Assembly: GCF_000620165.1 (NCBI RefSeq)
Contig: NZ_JHVN01000001.1
Span: 248,001-312,000, forward strand
Reading direction: 5' to 3'
DNA length: 64,000 nucleotides
From: Anoxybacillus tepidamans PS2
GTDB taxonomy: Bacteria > Bacillota > Bacilli > Bacillales > Anoxybacillaceae
Numbering within the stretch: the first letter of the stretch is position 1; each line of letters opens with the position of its first letter. The notes under the pieces are model-generated. The model had not been told where the DNA came from. It did no database searches and was given only the letters and a program-made list of their open reading frames with translations. A program made the position numbers and the translations under genes. Of the stretch, positions 34,548 to 43,374 are shown piece after piece.

Positions 34548-34634
34548 GATCGTTCCCCTCTCCTTTTTCTCACTGTTTTTCATTTTACCATATGATTTTT
34601 AAAAAGCGAATGTATATTCCTCTTTTCGCAAAAC

Positions 34635-34666
34635 AAAAAGACTTATCAAAATCGATAAGTCTTTTA
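34635..34666. terminator. Intrinsic terminator after bofC
   Basis: Perfect hairpin AAAAGACTTATC / GATAAGTCTTTT whose arm overlaps the bofC stop; T-run on the minus strand, with A-run allowing function in both directions. Confidence 0.8.
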
Positions 34667-35146
34667 CGGATTGAGCGCAAACGGGCGATATGTTTCAATA
34701 ATATCTTGATATCGCGCTTTTGAAACAACACGAATGCCTTTTTTCAGACGCTGTTGCTGATGGCTTTCTAGTCTTTTGATATCAATTTGAAAGAATGACT
34801 GAATGACACGCGATGATTTGCTTGGCTTCCCTTCGAAAATTGATAGCGTTCCATCTTCCGTTAACCCAAAATATCCATTCGCTTTTAATAGCGGGGAAAT
34901 ATCGTGAACCGTTTTTTGAAAAACGATTTGCTTATCATCGAGATCAACAAGCTGCCATCCTTTATATTTTTCCCATAGATCCTTCATCGACGCTACAGCT
35001 TCTTTTTTAACTTCTTCGCTCACTTCCCCGTCTAAATACATCCGCTCTAAAATTACAGTCATTTCCGCTTTAGGTGCCTGAGCAAATCCAAGTGAAGAGC
35101 CTAACAGCGGAATGGAAGCGAGCAAGCAAGCAAGCAAAATGCGCAT
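34664..35146 (-). CDS. bofC: Forespore intercompartmental signalling protein BofC
   Basis: Forespore protein of 160 residues that restrains the SpoIVB protease and so the sigma-K checkpoint. A signal peptide (about 1-24, ending AQA) is followed by the two BofC domains, with ILERMYLDGEVSEE near residue 35 and ANGYFGLTEDGTLSIFEG near 100. Length and position next to ruvA match B. subtilis. The start at 35146 has GAGGGGAAAGC upstream. Part of the signal peptide is encoded by four tandem TTGC units. Confidence 0.9.
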   Translation of the reverse strand: MRILLACLLASIPLLGSSLGFAQAPKAEMTVILERMYLDGEVSEEVKKEAVASMKDLWEKYKGWQLVDLDDKQIVFQKTVHDISPLLKANGYFGLTEDGTLSIFEGKPSKSSRVIQSFFQIDIKRLESHQQQRLKKGIRVVSKARYQDIIETYRPFALNP

Positions 35147-35216
35147 TGCTTTCCCCTCTTTCTTGGTAAAGATGAAATGTATTTCTAGTTTCACCCTGTT
35201 CGCAAAATTTTATCCG

Positions 35217-35252
35217 CACAAAAAACGCTCACTCGAAATGGAAGGTGAGCAC
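35217..35252 (-). terminator. Intrinsic terminator after the DUF3231 gene
   Basis: Stem GCTCAC / GTGAGC with a 12-base loop, then a T-run (GTTTTTTG) on the minus strand, directly after the DUF3231 stop. Confidence 0.7.
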
Positions 35253-35253
35253 T

Positions 35254-36264
35254 TTATCTTGACTCTTCAATAAGTCGTTGGCGATCAAGAAAATGCGGCG
35301 GCTGCTCAAGCCAGCCTCTTTCGATCATCAAATTAAGCCCATCTTCCGCGTACGTGCCAGCTTTGCCCATAAGAGTGGCGTAAAGAGCCGCTACATCCCG
35401 CCGCATCGTTAGCGCCAGCGCTTGCCCATACATGGCAATCCCCAAGCTTGACAGCGCATTAATTAAAAAGAGCATCAGCTGTTCTGAAAATGGGGCGGTG
35501 GTTGAATCAGTCACGACCGTATCCCACGTCATTGATGCGGGAAGATCAGCTTCTTGGAGAACATCAAAAATGGAAACCATAATATCAGAACAAACCTTTT
35601 TCCCGCGCAAAAAGAAATTTCGAATCTCGGGATCTTGTGCCACTTGCGCAAAACCGATTAGTGTCGCTTGGGCAATTCTATTGTTGATCGAGTTCGCAAC
35701 TAAATATGCTGCCTCTACTGCTAACAGCGGCCTTCTTCGCCCGAACCATCCTGTTAGAAAGTTTTGTTTCTCAACATAATCCACTTTTTTCGGATAAGAC
35801 ATGTAAGGGGGACGAATATAGACTCCTTTTTGCTTCATCACGTCGCGCACGCTGCGATTGACTTCAATTGCGTCTTGGATAAATTGGGTAAATAATTCAT
35901 GGATATCCCGGCGAGATGCCATCACAATCGACGTCATATGGGAAGAAATTTTGAACTGGGTCATTTGGTTCGCATACTCGAGATAAAACACATCCGAAAA
36001 AAGCTTGGGTGCGTTCAAATTGACATGCTTGTCGATTGGAAACCCCTCCGGTTTCACAATTCCTTCTTCGCTCAACAATTGCTCAATCTTATTAAGATGG
36101 TTCCCGACAAGCTGAAGCATTTGTTCAACGATCATTTTTACTTCTTTGTCTTCAACCGTATGTTTAAAATGGGTCATTACACACTCTACCATGCTGTCTT
36201 GCATGCATAAATTCCATATATTAGCGATTTCAGCGCTTGTTAACTGCACTTTCGTCGTTTCCAT
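35254..36264 (-). CDS. DUF3231 family protein
   Basis: Helical protein of 336 residues built from two similar halves (about 10-165 and 180-330), each resembling a four-helix ferritin-like bundle, the pattern of DUF3231. Such proteins are frequent in spore-formers and distantly resemble coat protein CotF; a sporulation role is inferred, not shown. No signal peptide. The start at 36264 is preferred over an ATG two codons earlier because GGAGGG lies six bases before it. It stands alone between yebC and bofC with its own terminator. Confidence 0.8.
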   Translation of the reverse strand: METTKVQLTSAEIANIWNLCMQDSMVECVMTHFKHTVEDKEVKMIVEQMLQLVGNHLNKIEQLLSEEGIVKPEGFPIDKHVNLNAPKLFSDVFYLEYANQMTQFKISSHMTSIVMASRRDIHELFTQFIQDAIEVNRSVRDVMKQKGVYIRPPYMSYPKKVDYVEKQNFLTGWFGRRRPLLAVEAAYLVANSINNRIAQATLIGFAQVAQDPEIRNFFLRGKKVCSDIMVSIFDVLQEADLPASMTWDTVVTDSTTAPFSEQLMLFLINALSSLGIAMYGQALALTMRRDVAALYATLMGKAGTYAEDGLNLMIERGWLEQPPHFLDRQRLIEESR

Positions 36265-36324
36265 GGTCATCCCTCCATTTGACCATTATTATGCTCTGTA
36301 AAAAAATGAAGTATGTAAAAAGAA

Positions 36325-36350
36325 AAAGAAATCGCCGATAGGAGCGATTC
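36325..36350 (-). terminator. Probable terminator after yebC
   Basis: Stem AATCGC / GCGATT with an eight-base loop followed by TTCTTTTTCTTTTT on the minus strand, just past the yebC stop. Confidence 0.6.
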
Positions 36351-36371
36351 CTTACGCTTATTTTTATTCAA

Positions 36372-37109
36372 TCATTCAATCTCCGATTCGTCTAAATTGT
36401 GGTACACTTCCTGCACATCGTCATCATCTTCGAGCATATCGATGAGCTTAAGCATTTTCGTTAAGTCATCGCCGGAAAGTGTTGTGTACGTTTGCGGAAT
36501 CATAGTAATTTCAGCAGTTGCAAACGTAAACCCGTTTGCTTGAAGCTGATTTTTCACCTCTTCAAAATGCTCCGGTGCAGTATAAATTTCAAAGGAATCT
36601 TCCGTTGTTTCCATTTCCTCCGCTCCCGCCTCAATCGCTTGAAGAAGCATCTCATCTTCGTCGATAGTCAGTTCTTCGCGGGCAATAACAAGCAATCCTT
36701 TTCTTTCAAATAAATAGGACACGCATCCGGTTTCGCCAAGATTTCCTCCATTTTTGGAAAATGCTACACGAACGTTTGAAGCGGTGCGGTTTTTATTCTC
36801 CGTCAAACAGACGACCATGATGGCGACACCGCCTGGACCATATCCTTCGTAACGAATTTCTTCGTAGTTCGCCTGCTCTTGATTGCCGGTCGCTTTCTTG
36901 ATCGCCCGTTCAATATTTTCGTTCGGCATATTGGCCGCTTTAGCTTTTTCAATCACGAGACGTAAGCTGGCATTTGCATTTGGATCGCCGCCGCCCATTT
37001 TTGCTGCGACATAAATCTCCTTCGCCAATTTCATAAACAGCTTGCCGCGTTTCGCATCTTGTGCATTTTTTCGACGTTGGATATTTTTCCATTTGGAATG
37101 TCCAGCCAC
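36372..37109 (-). CDS. yebC: YebC/PmpR/TACO1 family protein (YrbC)
   Basis: Protein of 245 residues with the family N-terminus [20 protein letters not shown] and an acidic C-terminus [16 protein letters not shown]. Long annotated as a transcription regulator; recent work on the family points to relief of ribosome stalling, so the molecular role here is open. The GTG at 37109 is taken as start because AGGAGAAG lies upstream and the B. subtilis protein starts at the same residue. It lies downstream of coxA-like on the same strand, behind a terminator. Confidence 0.93.
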   Translation of the reverse strand: MAGHSKWKNIQRRKNAQDAKRGKLFMKLAKEIYVAAKMGGGDPNANASLRLVIEKAKAANMPNENIERAIKKATGNQEQANYEEIRYEGYGPGGVAIMVVCLTENKNRTASNVRVAFSKNGGNLGETGCVSYLFERKGLLVIAREELTIDEDEMLLQAIEAGAEEMETTEDSFEIYTAPEHFEEVKNQLQANGFTFATAEITMIPQTYTTLSGDDLTKMLKLIDMLEDDDDVQEVYHNLDESEIE

Positions 37110-37184
37110 TTTCAACTTCTCCTCTCACCACACGAATTTCCAATACTAATATAACAAAAAAACGGGAAGCGGTAAATTTCACAT

Positions 37185-37217
37185 AAAAAAGGAGATGCCT
37201 GCAAAAAGCATCTCCTT
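37185..37217 (-). terminator. Intrinsic terminator after the coxA-like gene
   Basis: Perfect stem GGAGATGC / GCATCTCC with a TTTTTGCAG-type loop followed by TTTTTT on the minus strand. Confidence 0.85.
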
Positions 37218-37223
37218 CGGTTA

Positions 37224-37952
37224 TTATCTTGTATTCGCTGGACGTTCAATAATTTTTCCGTTATAGAAAATCGTTTTTAAATCGCGTTCGATTTCGTCAA
37301 ATGGGCGGCCATATCGTATGTTGTTATCGATGACTCGGGCGCGTTGATACATGCTTGGATTGGACACAACACGCACATGTTTGCCTCTTGTATACGGCGC
37401 AATCGCTTTAGCCACCCGCTGTTCTACTTGGTTTTTATTCGCTTCATTTGTCCGAATAGCTACAAGCACATGATTTTTATAAACGAGCGCGCGGGCATCA
37501 TCGACTTTTTCGACCTTAGCTGCTTGCTTCGCTAACGTCTCGGCCAAACGTCCGTCATAATATCGGTAATAGGAAGGATGCGTCTTACCGTTGTTCATGG
37601 AGTTTAAATGACCATGGTAGTTTCGATCCGTTGTTTCCCCGAAATTCGCCCTGCGCGGCAACGACGGAGTGGCCATATCGTAACGATCCGATGCATCATA
37701 ACGGCCTTGATTCGTGTTCGTATCCAATAAATCAGACAGCGGGCCGTTCCGGTTATCGATGATATAGGCATTTCCGTGGTTTTCCCGATTCATCCCGTAA
37801 CGATTATATGCATCTTGTCTGTCAGTCGAATAATAACCGATCGGCCGCGTATCATCACGATAACGGGTCGTACGGTCTTCCGCATAATTAGCGCATGCTG
37901 CAAGTCCGCTTACACAACAAAAAATGCCGATTGTCGCGATTGTCCTTCTCAA
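37224..37952 (-). CDS. coxA: YhcN/YlaJ-type sporulation lipoprotein (CoxA/YrbB-like)
   Basis: Predicted lipoprotein of 242 residues: signal sequence with lipobox GLAAC (Cys near 20), a low-complexity region rich in Tyr, Asp, Arg and Asn (25-110), then a YhcN/YlaJ domain (about 130-235) with KVDDARALVYKNHVLVAI and ETLAKQA motifs. In B. subtilis the protein at this place, CoxA (YrbB), is found in the spore cortex. The TTG start has AAGGGGGG upstream. The symbol is assigned from position and family, not from close identity. Confidence 0.75.
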   Translation of the reverse strand: MRRTIATIGIFCCVSGLAACANYAEDRTTRYRDDTRPIGYYSTDRQDAYNRYGMNRENHGNAYIIDNRNGPLSDLLDTNTNQGRYDASDRYDMATPSLPRRANFGETTDRNYHGHLNSMNNGKTHPSYYRYYDGRLAETLAKQAAKVEKVDDARALVYKNHVLVAIRTNEANKNQVEQRVAKAIAPYTRGKHVRVVSNPSMYQRARVIDNNIRYGRPFDEIERDLKTIFYNGKIIERPANTR

Positions 37953-38082
37953 CGGAAAACCCCCCTTATTTGCCTCGGGTCAAACATATCGACCCATTTT
38001 TAGCTTGGCAAATAGGGGAGAGTTTTATCGCTGTTAGTTAGCGGCAAAAATGTATGCGGGCTTTTCTGTGATGCCAAGAAAA

Positions 38083-38823
38083 CTAAAATTTTGGCGGTGC
38101 GGCAGCCAATTGCCGCTTATGGTGCGACCGATTATGTAATTTTTCAATAATGAGACGATCTTTTTCAGGAATTTCCTCCCCTTTTAAATACTTATCAATC
38201 ATCTCATAGGTTGTTCCCATCTCATTTTCGTCCGTTTGCCCTTCCCAAAGACCGGCGCTCGGCGCTTTCGTAATGATTTCTTCAGGGACGCCGAGGATAC
38301 GAGCCATTTCGCGCACTTCCCCTTTGGTAAAATGAACAAGCGGAACGAGGTCGACGCCTCCATCTCCGTATTTTGTAAAATATCCTGTATGCCATTCGGC
38401 CGCATTATCCGTTCCAACAACGATGTAGCCATAGTTGTTTGCTACTGCATACAATGTCGTCATGCGCAAGCGCGCACGCGTATTGGCATCGCCAAGGCGC
38501 GCCGTTTCTTCATTCCATTCGCCTTTTTCTTTGAGCTGTTTTTCGATTTCGCTAAACAGCGTTTGATGTGTTTCTGTTAAATCAATGATTAAATGTTTGA
38601 TTCCGCAGCTTTCTACTACTTTTAAGGCGTCTTCTTTATCTTTCGGATTGCTTTTGCACGGCATAATTAATCCTAGCGATTGGTCTGGAAACGCCCGCTT
38701 AATTAAATGAGCAACAACAGCTGAATCAATTCCCCCGCTAATCCCGACAATCGCTCCATTTAATCCGGCTTTGTGCACCTGTTCACGAAGCCACTCAATC
38801 AATTTGGAAATTTTTTCTTCCAT
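38083..38823 (-). CDS. nadE: NAD synthetase, short ammonia-dependent type
   Basis: Enzyme of 246 residues making NAD from nicotinate adenine dinucleotide, ATP and ammonia. The P-loop SGGIDSAVVAHLI (near 28), GTDNAAEWHTGYFTKYGDGG (near 135) and LVPLVHFTKGEVREMA are typical. No N-terminal glutaminase domain is present, so ammonia is the expected nitrogen donor. At 246 residues it is shorter than the 272-residue B. subtilis NadE and resembles the clostridial/thermophile type. It lies near the nadBCA genes but separated by safA and a kinase gene. Confidence 0.93.
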   Translation of the reverse strand: MEEKISKLIEWLREQVHKAGLNGAIVGISGGIDSAVVAHLIKRAFPDQSLGLIMPCKSNPKDKEDALKVVESCGIKHLIIDLTETHQTLFSEIEKQLKEKGEWNEETARLGDANTRARLRMTTLYAVANNYGYIVVGTDNAAEWHTGYFTKYGDGGVDLVPLVHFTKGEVREMARILGVPEEIITKAPSAGLWEGQTDENEMGTTYEMIDKYLKGEEIPEKDRLIIEKLHNRSHHKRQLAAAPPKF

Positions 38824-38862
38824 CCTAATCTGACTCCTTTTACACGAAAAATGACATATACG

Positions 38863-39786
38863 CTATCTTATCATACTCATGATTTTTTGCACAAACTGTT
38901 TGCGATATTCCAAATCAGAAATGGAAAAACGTTTGGCCGAACGCATGAAAAACCGACATTCCCGCATTACATCAGCCGGAAACACAAGAGATATTAAAAA
39001 CCACCGTTGCTCAAGCAGCGGTTGAAACAACTCCCTCTCCTCTAAATAGGCCAACGTCCAGTCTACATGTGGCAACACGCGGCTAGCATATTGCAAATAA
39101 TCAATGCTCGAAGAAGCAACTGCCATTAAATCATAATCGATTAAATATATATCTCCTCGCTCTGTGCGCAAAAAATTATGAGAAGCAACATCTCCATGAA
39201 TAATCGTCGCTCTTTCCCGAGAAAAGGAGTAGGAACATTTCGGGTACTGCTCGAAAAAATAGTTAGCGCATTGCAATATAAATGAAAGTTCCTCACGCTT
39301 CATCATTCGTTCCCACAGCGGCAAGTGATAAAGGAAAAAAGCGTACCGCTGCCGCCATTTTTCGTAAAGATTATAATGGGGCAGCATTGTTCGAAAAAAG
39401 GGGTTGTCCAACAACTGCCGTGAAAAGAAGTGGTACTCGCTAAGCAGCTCGAGGCCGCTATTTCGATCTGCTTCATCCTTGAATGTTAACGGTTTCGCTT
39501 TAGAAATGTATGTTTGCACCGTCCAGTAGCTACTATCAAACGAAATGATGCCATCAATGGAAGGTGCCGCTTGAAACCCCGCTTTCTTTAATAGACGCAT
39601 AAACATCATCTGCCGAGAAGCTTCGAAAAAGGAGTTGTATTTTTTGAATACCCACTTGCCTTGATTCGTATCAATGATCCATACGTGCGGCTTTACGGCT
39701 ATAAAATCTTTCACGCACAACCCATATCCCGCTTTCAGAAAAAGAAAGAGACGATGTTGCTCGTCTCTCCATTCTTTATTCTTCAC
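38863..39786 (-). CDS. CotS/YutH-like phosphotransferase, coupled to safA
   Basis: Protein-kinase-like phosphotransferase of 307 residues. The catalytic loop ATIIHGDVASHNFL (near 195) and metal-binding YLIDYDLMAVA (near 215) are those of the aminoglycoside phosphotransferase/CotS group. It resembles the spore-associated kinases YutH, YsxE and CotS. It overlaps the end of safA by 11 bp, starts with GTG behind GGGGAG, and so is translated with a spore coat morphogenesis gene, which suggests a role in the coat. Substrate unknown. Confidence 0.8.
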   Translation of the reverse strand: MKNKEWRDEQHRLFLFLKAGYGLCVKDFIAVKPHVWIIDTNQGKWVFKKYNSFFEASRQMMFMRLLKKAGFQAAPSIDGIISFDSSYWTVQTYISKAKPLTFKDEADRNSGLELLSEYHFFSRQLLDNPFFRTMLPHYNLYEKWRQRYAFFLYHLPLWERMMKREELSFILQCANYFFEQYPKCSYSFSRERATIIHGDVASHNFLRTERGDIYLIDYDLMAVASSSIDYLQYASRVLPHVDWTLAYLEERELFQPLLEQRWFLISLVFPADVMRECRFFMRSAKRFSISDLEYRKQFVQKIMSMIR

Positions 39787-41080
39787 GTTCGCTGCTCTCC
39801 CCGTATTCCGGCATCATAAAGAATTGTTGCGGTCTTGGCGGAAAAGAGGATGGCTGTGCGGCTGGGCCATACATCGGCTGCATTTGTGCCGGCGAATAGG
39901 TTGGCGCACCTGCCTGATAACCTGGATACCCCAACGGCTGTTGCTGGTACATTGGCGAGTACGGAGCAGCTGTCGTGTAAGGCTGTGGATACGTCTGCGG
40001 TTGCCATCCGTAACTTGGCGTCATCGGCGCCGCATAATACGATCCCGGCCCTTGCATCGGTGCAGTCGGCATAGTTTGCGGCTGTGGCGAGGCAGGTATC
40101 GTTTGCGACATCGGCGGTTGCGGCGGCGTCCACTCATGAGATTCGCCACTTTCATGAATTCCTGGGAATTGGTGTGAGCTGCTTTCCCCGTGAAGCGGTG
40201 GCGGCGACATCATTGGGGAAGCCATCGGCGCAATCGGTGCCATCGGAACTGGCGGATAGTAAAACCCGTACCCAGGCATAAGGGGCGTAACAGGGATGCA
40301 TTGCTGCTCTTGCAGAGGCGGTTGTGCTGGTGCTGTGTACATAGGCATTTGTTGCTGCGGCGCAACTGGAACGTACGGAATCGTCGGGAGTTCCGGCGGC
40401 AAATCCGCTTGCACATTGTTTTCCGGGCTTTCATGATGCTCGACATCCGCGTTCATAATGTTTGGCAAAATATTCGCCGGCTTTGGCGGAATCGGTGGCA
40501 TGGTTGGCATTTGATTCGGGAAATTCGCTTTTGTCTGCGGTGAAACAGGCGGAATGTTATGTCCCCAATCCTTTTCTGGTGATTTATTCATTTCTGCTGG
40601 ATTAGGCTTCGGTCCTTCATATGCTGGAGTTTTCGGCGCTTCTTTTGGAATTTCTTTTGGAACATTCGCTATTGGAGCTTTCGGCATTTCTTTTGGAACT
40701 TCAACTGTTGGCGCTTTTGGCAGTTCTTTCGGTGTTTCTTGAATCGGCGCTTTCGGCAGCTCTTGTTTAGGCGGATTGACATTCACGTTTGGAGTGATTT
40801 CCGCTTCCATGTTGAATGAAACGAACGGTTTTTCGTTCGCAAATGGATGCTGTTGAATAGGCTGTTCTTTTTTGGGAGCGAAATTGATTTTTGCTTCCTT
40901 TTTCGGCGCCTCTTTTTTCACTGGGACACCGGCTGTCGGAATTTTAATTTTCATTCCCGGCATAATGTCATCTGGATTACTTAATTGACCGTTTATCTTT
41001 TTTAATTGCTCAAAATCGACCCCGTATTTTTGCGCAATTTTCCAAAGCGTATCTCCCTTTTGGACAATATGGATTTTCAC
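39776..41080 (-). CDS. safA: Spore coat assembly protein SafA
   Basis: Morphogenetic protein of 434 residues that sits at the cortex-coat border and recruits inner coat proteins with SpoVID. An N-terminal LysM domain (1-48, IVQKGDTLWKIAQKYGVDF) binds the cortex. Residues 50-180 are rich in Pro, Lys and Glu with imperfect repeats of a PKE(L/M/I)PKAP type, and 200-425 are rich in Pro, Gln, Tyr and Met. The low-complexity C-terminus fits SafA. The start is GTG at 41080 behind AGGAGGGG. The kinase gene overlaps its end. Confidence 0.9.
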   Translation of the reverse strand: MKIHIVQKGDTLWKIAQKYGVDFEQLKKINGQLSNPDDIMPGMKIKIPTAGVPVKKEAPKKEAKINFAPKKEQPIQQHPFANEKPFVSFNMEAEITPNVNVNPPKQELPKAPIQETPKELPKAPTVEVPKEMPKAPIANVPKEIPKEAPKTPAYEGPKPNPAEMNKSPEKDWGHNIPPVSPQTKANFPNQMPTMPPIPPKPANILPNIMNADVEHHESPENNVQADLPPELPTIPYVPVAPQQQMPMYTAPAQPPLQEQQCIPVTPLMPGYGFYYPPVPMAPIAPMASPMMSPPPLHGESSSHQFPGIHESGESHEWTPPQPPMSQTIPASPQPQTMPTAPMQGPGSYYAAPMTPSYGWQPQTYPQPYTTAAPYSPMYQQQPLGYPGYQAGAPTYSPAQMQPMYGPAAQPSSFPPRPQQFFMMPEYGESSEREE

Positions 41081-41419
41081 TCCGTTCCCCTCCTAACACT
41101 CAAACAATTAACATTCTATTTCATCCCATCGTTGTCGCCATCATCCTTCAACATAAATTATGAGAAGAATGGCAAATTTATGATAAAAAAATATGAAATG
41201 CTCCTTCGAATTCAAAGATCAACAACACGATGTATGCGAAAAATAAACACATTGCAAATAGGCCACTGCTTGTACAAATCAAGCTTTTGCGAAGGGGGAA
41301 AATCCCTTGGTCAATGAGGCCGATTTTTCGTTTATGAAAAAATAAGGAAAGAGACCATTTAGAAAAACAAAAGGCTGGCCCAAAAGGTCGATTGAATCAC
41401 CTTTTGAGACAGCCTCGTT
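41081..41419 (-). other. Intergenic region upstream of safA
   Basis: No gene is seen. The right end (about 41370-41415) holds a long imperfect hairpin, GGCTG...CAAAAGGT pairing with ACCTTTTG...CAGCC, which should terminate the nadBCA transcript. The left part should contain the sporulation promoter of safA; CATAATTT about 75 bases upstream is a weak sigma-E -10 candidate. Confidence 0.5.
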
Positions 41420-42523
41420 TTACGCAAGCGCCAGCATTCGCTCGAGCGCCTGCACCGCATCCTTCGCAATCGAAGCAGGAACAGTAATTTGGTTAATAAT
41501 TTTTCCTTGCTCTAATGATTCTAGCGCCCATAAGAAGTGCGGCAAATCGATGCGGTTCATTGTTAAACATGGGCACATGTATGGATTGAGCGAAACAATT
41601 TCTTTATCTTGGTGTTTTTGGATTAAACGGTTCACCAGGTTCATTTCCGTTCCAATGGCCCATTTGCTTCCCGCTGGAGCGTTTTCGATTGTTTCAATAA
41701 TGTATTTCGTTGAGCCAGCGTCATCCGATTTTTGCACCACTTCCCAACTGCACTCCGGATGAACAATAATTTTCATATCCGGCTTTGTTTGGCGGATATA
41801 TTCGATATGTTTCACCGTAAAATTCTCATGCACCGAGCAATGCCCTTTCCAAAGAATCACTTTCACGCGGCTCACATCGCCTTCATATTCAAGCGAATCG
41901 GTGAGCGGATTCCAGACCGCCATTTCATCAAGGGCGATTCCAAGTTTATAAGCCGTATTTCTTCCTAAATGTTGATCTGGCAAGAAAAAGATTCGCTCTT
42001 TTTGCTTGAGCGCCCAAGCGACCATTTTCTCAGCATTGGAAGATGTCACAGTCGCCCCGCCGTTTCGGCCAACAAACGCTTTGATCGCCGCTGTCGAGTT
42101 AACATATGTCAACGGCAAAATCGTATCGCCGAACAGTTCCTGCAAGATCGGCCATGCCCGTTCGACTTGAGCCAAATCCGCCATATCAGCCATCGAACAG
42201 CCTGCGCGCATATCCGGCAAAATCACTTTTTGCTGTTCTGACGTTAAAATATCAGCTGTTTCCGCCATGAAATGAACGCCGCAAAAAACGATATATTCCG
42301 CCTGCTTATTCTTTGCCGCCACCTGCGCGAGCTGCAGCGAATCACCCGTCGCATCGGCAAACTGAATCACTTCGTCTTTTTGATAATGATGACCAGGAAC
42401 AAACAACCGATCGCCCAGTTTTTCTTTAATTGCCCGTACGCGCGCTTCCATCTCTTCGACGCTCATCGTTTTGTATATTTCCGGCATATTGTCTTGCTTT
42501 TGCATCATTTCCAACACGTTCAT
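41420..42523 (-). CDS. nadA: Quinolinate synthase NadA
   Basis: 4Fe-4S enzyme of 367 residues that condenses iminoaspartate and dihydroxyacetone phosphate to quinolinate. Cluster cysteines lie in [14 protein letters not shown] (near 105), [11 protein letters not shown] (near 228) and [12 protein letters not shown] (near 318), as in B. subtilis. The start at 42523 has AGGGGGAAA upstream and matches the family; the frame stays open seven codons further into the end of nadC. Last gene of the nadB-nadC-nadA operon. Confidence 0.96.
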   Translation of the reverse strand: MNVLEMMQKQDNMPEIYKTMSVEEMEARVRAIKEKLGDRLFVPGHHYQKDEVIQFADATGDSLQLAQVAAKNKQAEYIVFCGVHFMAETADILTSEQQKVILPDMRAGCSMADMADLAQVERAWPILQELFGDTILPLTYVNSTAAIKAFVGRNGGATVTSSNAEKMVAWALKQKERIFFLPDQHLGRNTAYKLGIALDEMAVWNPLTDSLEYEGDVSRVKVILWKGHCSVHENFTVKHIEYIRQTKPDMKIIVHPECSWEVVQKSDDAGSTKYIIETIENAPAGSKWAIGTEMNLVNRLIQKHQDKEIVSLNPYMCPCLTMNRIDLPHFLWALESLEQGKIINQITVPASIAKDAVQALERMLALA

Positions 42524-42534
42524 TGTTTTTCCCC

Positions 42535-43374
42535 CTATTTCCATCCTTCGATATTAAAACTAATATCTAACGCTTTTGCGGAATGAGTTAGAAAACCTAA
42601 TGAAATATAATCGACGCCCGTATCGCCGTACTGTGCGAGGTTATCGAGCGTAATGCCGCCTGATGCCTCCGTAATAATGGATGACGGCACAAGTTGGACA
42701 AACTCTGTCACTTCAGCCGGCGTGCGATTGTCAAACATAATGACATCCGCGCCTGCTTCTACCGCTTCCATGACTTGTTCTTTCGTTTCCGTCTCCACTT
42801 CGATTTTCACCATATGGCCTAGCTTGCTGCGCACCGCCTCGATCGCTTTTGTAATGGAACCGCAAAACGCAATGTGATTATCTTTAATCATCACCGCATC
42901 ATAAAGCCCGAAGCGATGGTTGTACCCGCCGCCGCACGTTACCGCATACTTTTCAAGCATTCTGAGCCCCGGCGTTGTTTTGCGTGTATCGCAAATGCGC
43001 GTATGTTCGCTGTTTAAAATCGTCACCGCCCGATGGGTCAATGTGGCAATGCCGCTCATGCGCTGAAGCAAGTTCAAAATGACTCGTTCGCCTGTCAATA
43101 AAGGAGCGATAGGACCAGAGACGGACGCGATAATGTCCCCTTTTTTTACTTGTTCGCCGTCTTGTTTGTAAACGGTTACTTCAATCAAAGGATTAAGTAA
43201 GCGATAAGCGGTCGTAATGATATCCGCACCTGAAAAAACGCCGTCTTCCTTTACGAGAAATGACCCAGATGCGATGTTGTTGTTCGGAAAAATCGTTTCA
43301 CTTGTCACGTCGCGCTCACCAATGTCTTCTAAAAAAAACTGCTGCAGCATTTGTTCCAGCTTAATCTTATTCAT
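42535..43374 (-). CDS. nadC: Nicotinate-nucleotide pyrophosphorylase (carboxylating)
   Basis: Enzyme of 279 residues that turns quinolinate and PRPP into nicotinate mononucleotide. The N-terminal [17 protein letters not shown], the substrate-binding [15 protein letters not shown] (near 138) and [10 protein letters not shown] / MFDNRTPAE / TEASGGI C-terminal barrel motifs are clear. It overlaps the nadB stop by four bases. Confidence 0.96.
   Translation of the reverse strand: MNKIKLEQMLQQFFLEDIGERDVTSETIFPNNNIASGSFLVKEDGVFSGADIITTAYRLLNPLIEVTVYKQDGEQVKKGDIIASVSGPIAPLLTGERVILNLLQRMSGIATLTHRAVTILNSEHTRICDTRKTTPGLRMLEKYAVTCGGGYNHRFGLYDAVMIKDNHIAFCGSITKAIEAVRSKLGHMVKIEVETETKEQVMEAVEAGADVIMFDNRTPAEVTEFVQLVPSSIITEASGGITLDNLAQYGDTGVDYISLGFLTHSAKALDISFNIEGWK

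Noticed and set aside
39674-40177. Arg/Leu/His-rich 167-codon plus-strand frame
   Set aside because: Antisense shadow of the low-complexity safA 3' end.
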